Shown: positions 4,983-5,785 of the stretch, one piece after another
Position numbering within the stretch: the first letter of the stretch is position 1
How the letters are laid out: every line of letters begins with the position of its first letter
Assembly (NCBI GenBank): GCA_003152975.1
Contig: PMBP01000294.1
Span: 2,122-7,906 of the forward strand
Direction: 5' to 3'
Source: Phycisphaerales bacterium
GTDB taxonomy: Bacteria; Planctomycetota; Phycisphaerae; Sedimentisphaerales; Anaerohalosphaeraceae
Length of the DNA: 5,785 nucleotides
Notes under the pieces: model-generated
Seen by the model: only the letters and a program-made list of their open reading frames with translations
Database searches by the model: none
Told to the model about the DNA's origin: nothing
Position numbers and translations under genes: made by a program

Positions 4983-5785
4983 ATGGCGCAGACCGTACAA
5001 TTGAGACAGCGACCGAATGTGATGATCATCCGCGACGGGTGGGGCTTCAATCCCAACCCCGCCGAGGACAAGTTCAATACCGTAAAGCTCGCCCGGGTGC
5101 CGGTGGACACAATGCTGATGACCGAGTACCCGCACACCCTGCTGCGGACCTATGGCGAGGATGTGGGTCTGCCCGACGGCACCATGGGCAACAGCGAGGT
5201 CGGCCACCAGAACATCGGCGCCGGCCGGGTCGTCTATCAGGACTCCGTCCGGATCACGGTCTCGATCCGCGAAGGCGACTTTTTCCGCAACGCGCAACTG
5301 CTCAAGGCCGTCGAAAACGCCAAGTCCAACAACGGCAAGCTGCACCTGATGGGCCTTTGCAGCGACATCGGCGTCCACTCCCTGCTGGCACACCTCTACG
5401 GCCTGCTGGAACTGGCCAGGCGAAACGGCCTCGATCGTGTCTATCTCCACGCCTTCACCGACGGCCGCGATTCCCCGCCCACCAGCGGTGCCGGATACCT
5501 GGCCGACATCGAGGCTAAGATGGCCCAGATCGGTGTCGGAAAGGTCGCCTCGGTGATGGGCCGCTTTTACGCGATGGACCGCGACAACCGCTGGGACCGC
5601 GTGCAGTCCGCCTACGAGTGCATGACCCAAGGCAAAGGCGCCCGGGCCGCCGGCGTATCCGAGGCCGTGCAGGCCAGCTACGCCAAAGAGGAAACCGACG
5701 AATTCATCAAGCCCGTCAACATCACCGGCCGCGATGGCAAACCCCTGGCCCTCGTGGAAGACGGCGACAGCGTGATCTTCTTCAA
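4983..5785 (+). CDS. gpmI: 2,3-bisphosphoglycerate-independent phosphoglycerate mutase (3' part beyond window)
   Basis: Glycolytic/gluconeogenic enzyme interconverting 3- and 2-phosphoglycerate through a phosphoserine intermediate; cytoplasmic, metal dependent. The first 267 of an expected 510 or so residues are present. Asp18 in IIRDGWG is the first metal ligand; catalytic Ser71 is in MGNSEVGHQNIGAGR (68-82). His132 (SDIGVHS), Arg162/Asp163 (TDGRDSPP), Arg194 (MGRFYAMDRD) and Arg200 match the known substrate-contact residues with the usual spacing (61, 30, 32 and 6 residues after Ser71). The remaining metal ligands belong to the missing C-terminal half. ATG 4983 is supported by AGGAAG at 4973-4978 and by the promoter at 4892-4920. 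It is divergent from iorA and probably unrelated in function. Variants: Arg before DGWG and SDIGVHS where many homologues have SDGGVHS. Confidence 0.95.
   Translation, partial: MAQTVQLRQRPNVMIIRDGWGFNPNPAEDKFNTVKLARVPVDTMLMTEYPHTLLRTYGEDVGLPDGTMGNSEVGHQNIGAGRVVYQDSVRITVSIREGDFFRNAQLLKAVENAKSNNGKLHLMGLCSDIGVHSLLAHLYGLLELARRNGLDRVYLHAFTDGRDSPPTSGAGYLADIEAKMAQIGVGKVASVMGRFYAMDRDNRWDRVQSAYECMTQGKGARAAGVSEAVQASYAKEETDEFIKPVNITGRDGKPLALVEDGDSVIFF

Noticed and set aside
4370..5518. Plus-strand open frame of 382 codons crossing the divergent promoter region into gpmI
   Set aside because: It overlaps iorA antisense and gpmI out of frame; composition is Arg/Pro-rich and the real genes on both sides have full motif support.
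4959..5630. Minus-strand open frame of 223 codons opposite gpmI
   Set aside because: A Val/Ala/Gly-rich complement of the gpmI frame, without a plausible ribosome site or domain.

Overview
The window is a compact piece of a G+C-rich bacterial chromosome. It holds four genes on the minus strand and one divergent gene on the plus strand. The first minus-strand gene and the plus-strand gene both run off the window edges. The organism cannot be named from the sequence alone. An oxygen-sensitive type of 2-ketoacid:ferredoxin oxidoreductase points to an anaerobe or a microaerobic niche. The lipoprotein with a long Lys-Pro-Ala-Glu linker, the IIRDGWG variant in phosphoglycerate mutase and the short A/T-rich intergenic repeats would fit an uncultured Planctomycetota/Phycisphaerae-like lineage, but that is a low-confidence inference.

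Layout. Positions 4693 to 1072 (minus strand) carry iorA, iorB and paaK in that order. They are joined by two ATGA stop/start overlaps, and each gene has its own Shine-Dalgarno sequence. After a 112-base gap with A/T-rich direct repeats comes a DctP-type TRAP transporter substrate-binding lipoprotein (959 to beyond 1). To the right, a 289-base divergent intergenic region separates iorA from gpmI. It holds a good sigma70-like promoter for gpmI, a plausible one for iorA, a direct repeat overlapping the iorA -35 region and a hairpin in the iorA leader. gpmI (4983 to beyond 5785, plus strand) is a housekeeping glycolysis gene.

How the genes may work together. IorA and IorB form the thiamine-diphosphate/Fe-S enzyme that links aryl-2-ketoacids (indolepyruvate, phenylpyruvate, hydroxyphenylpyruvate) plus CoA to arylacetyl-CoA, CO2 and reduced ferredoxin. 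PaaK makes arylacetyl-CoA from arylacetate, ATP and CoA. Together they interconvert arylacetates and aryl-2-ketoacids. In one direction this is aromatic amino acid breakdown. In the other, uptake and activation of arylacetates followed by reductive carboxylation would be an aromatic amino acid salvage route. The adjacent TRAP receptor, a family specialised for organic acid anions, is a candidate for importing the aryl acid. All families are known. What deserves attention is the grouping and the intergenic regulatory architecture. I see no sign of an entirely new system, mobile element, CRISPR array or RNA gene.
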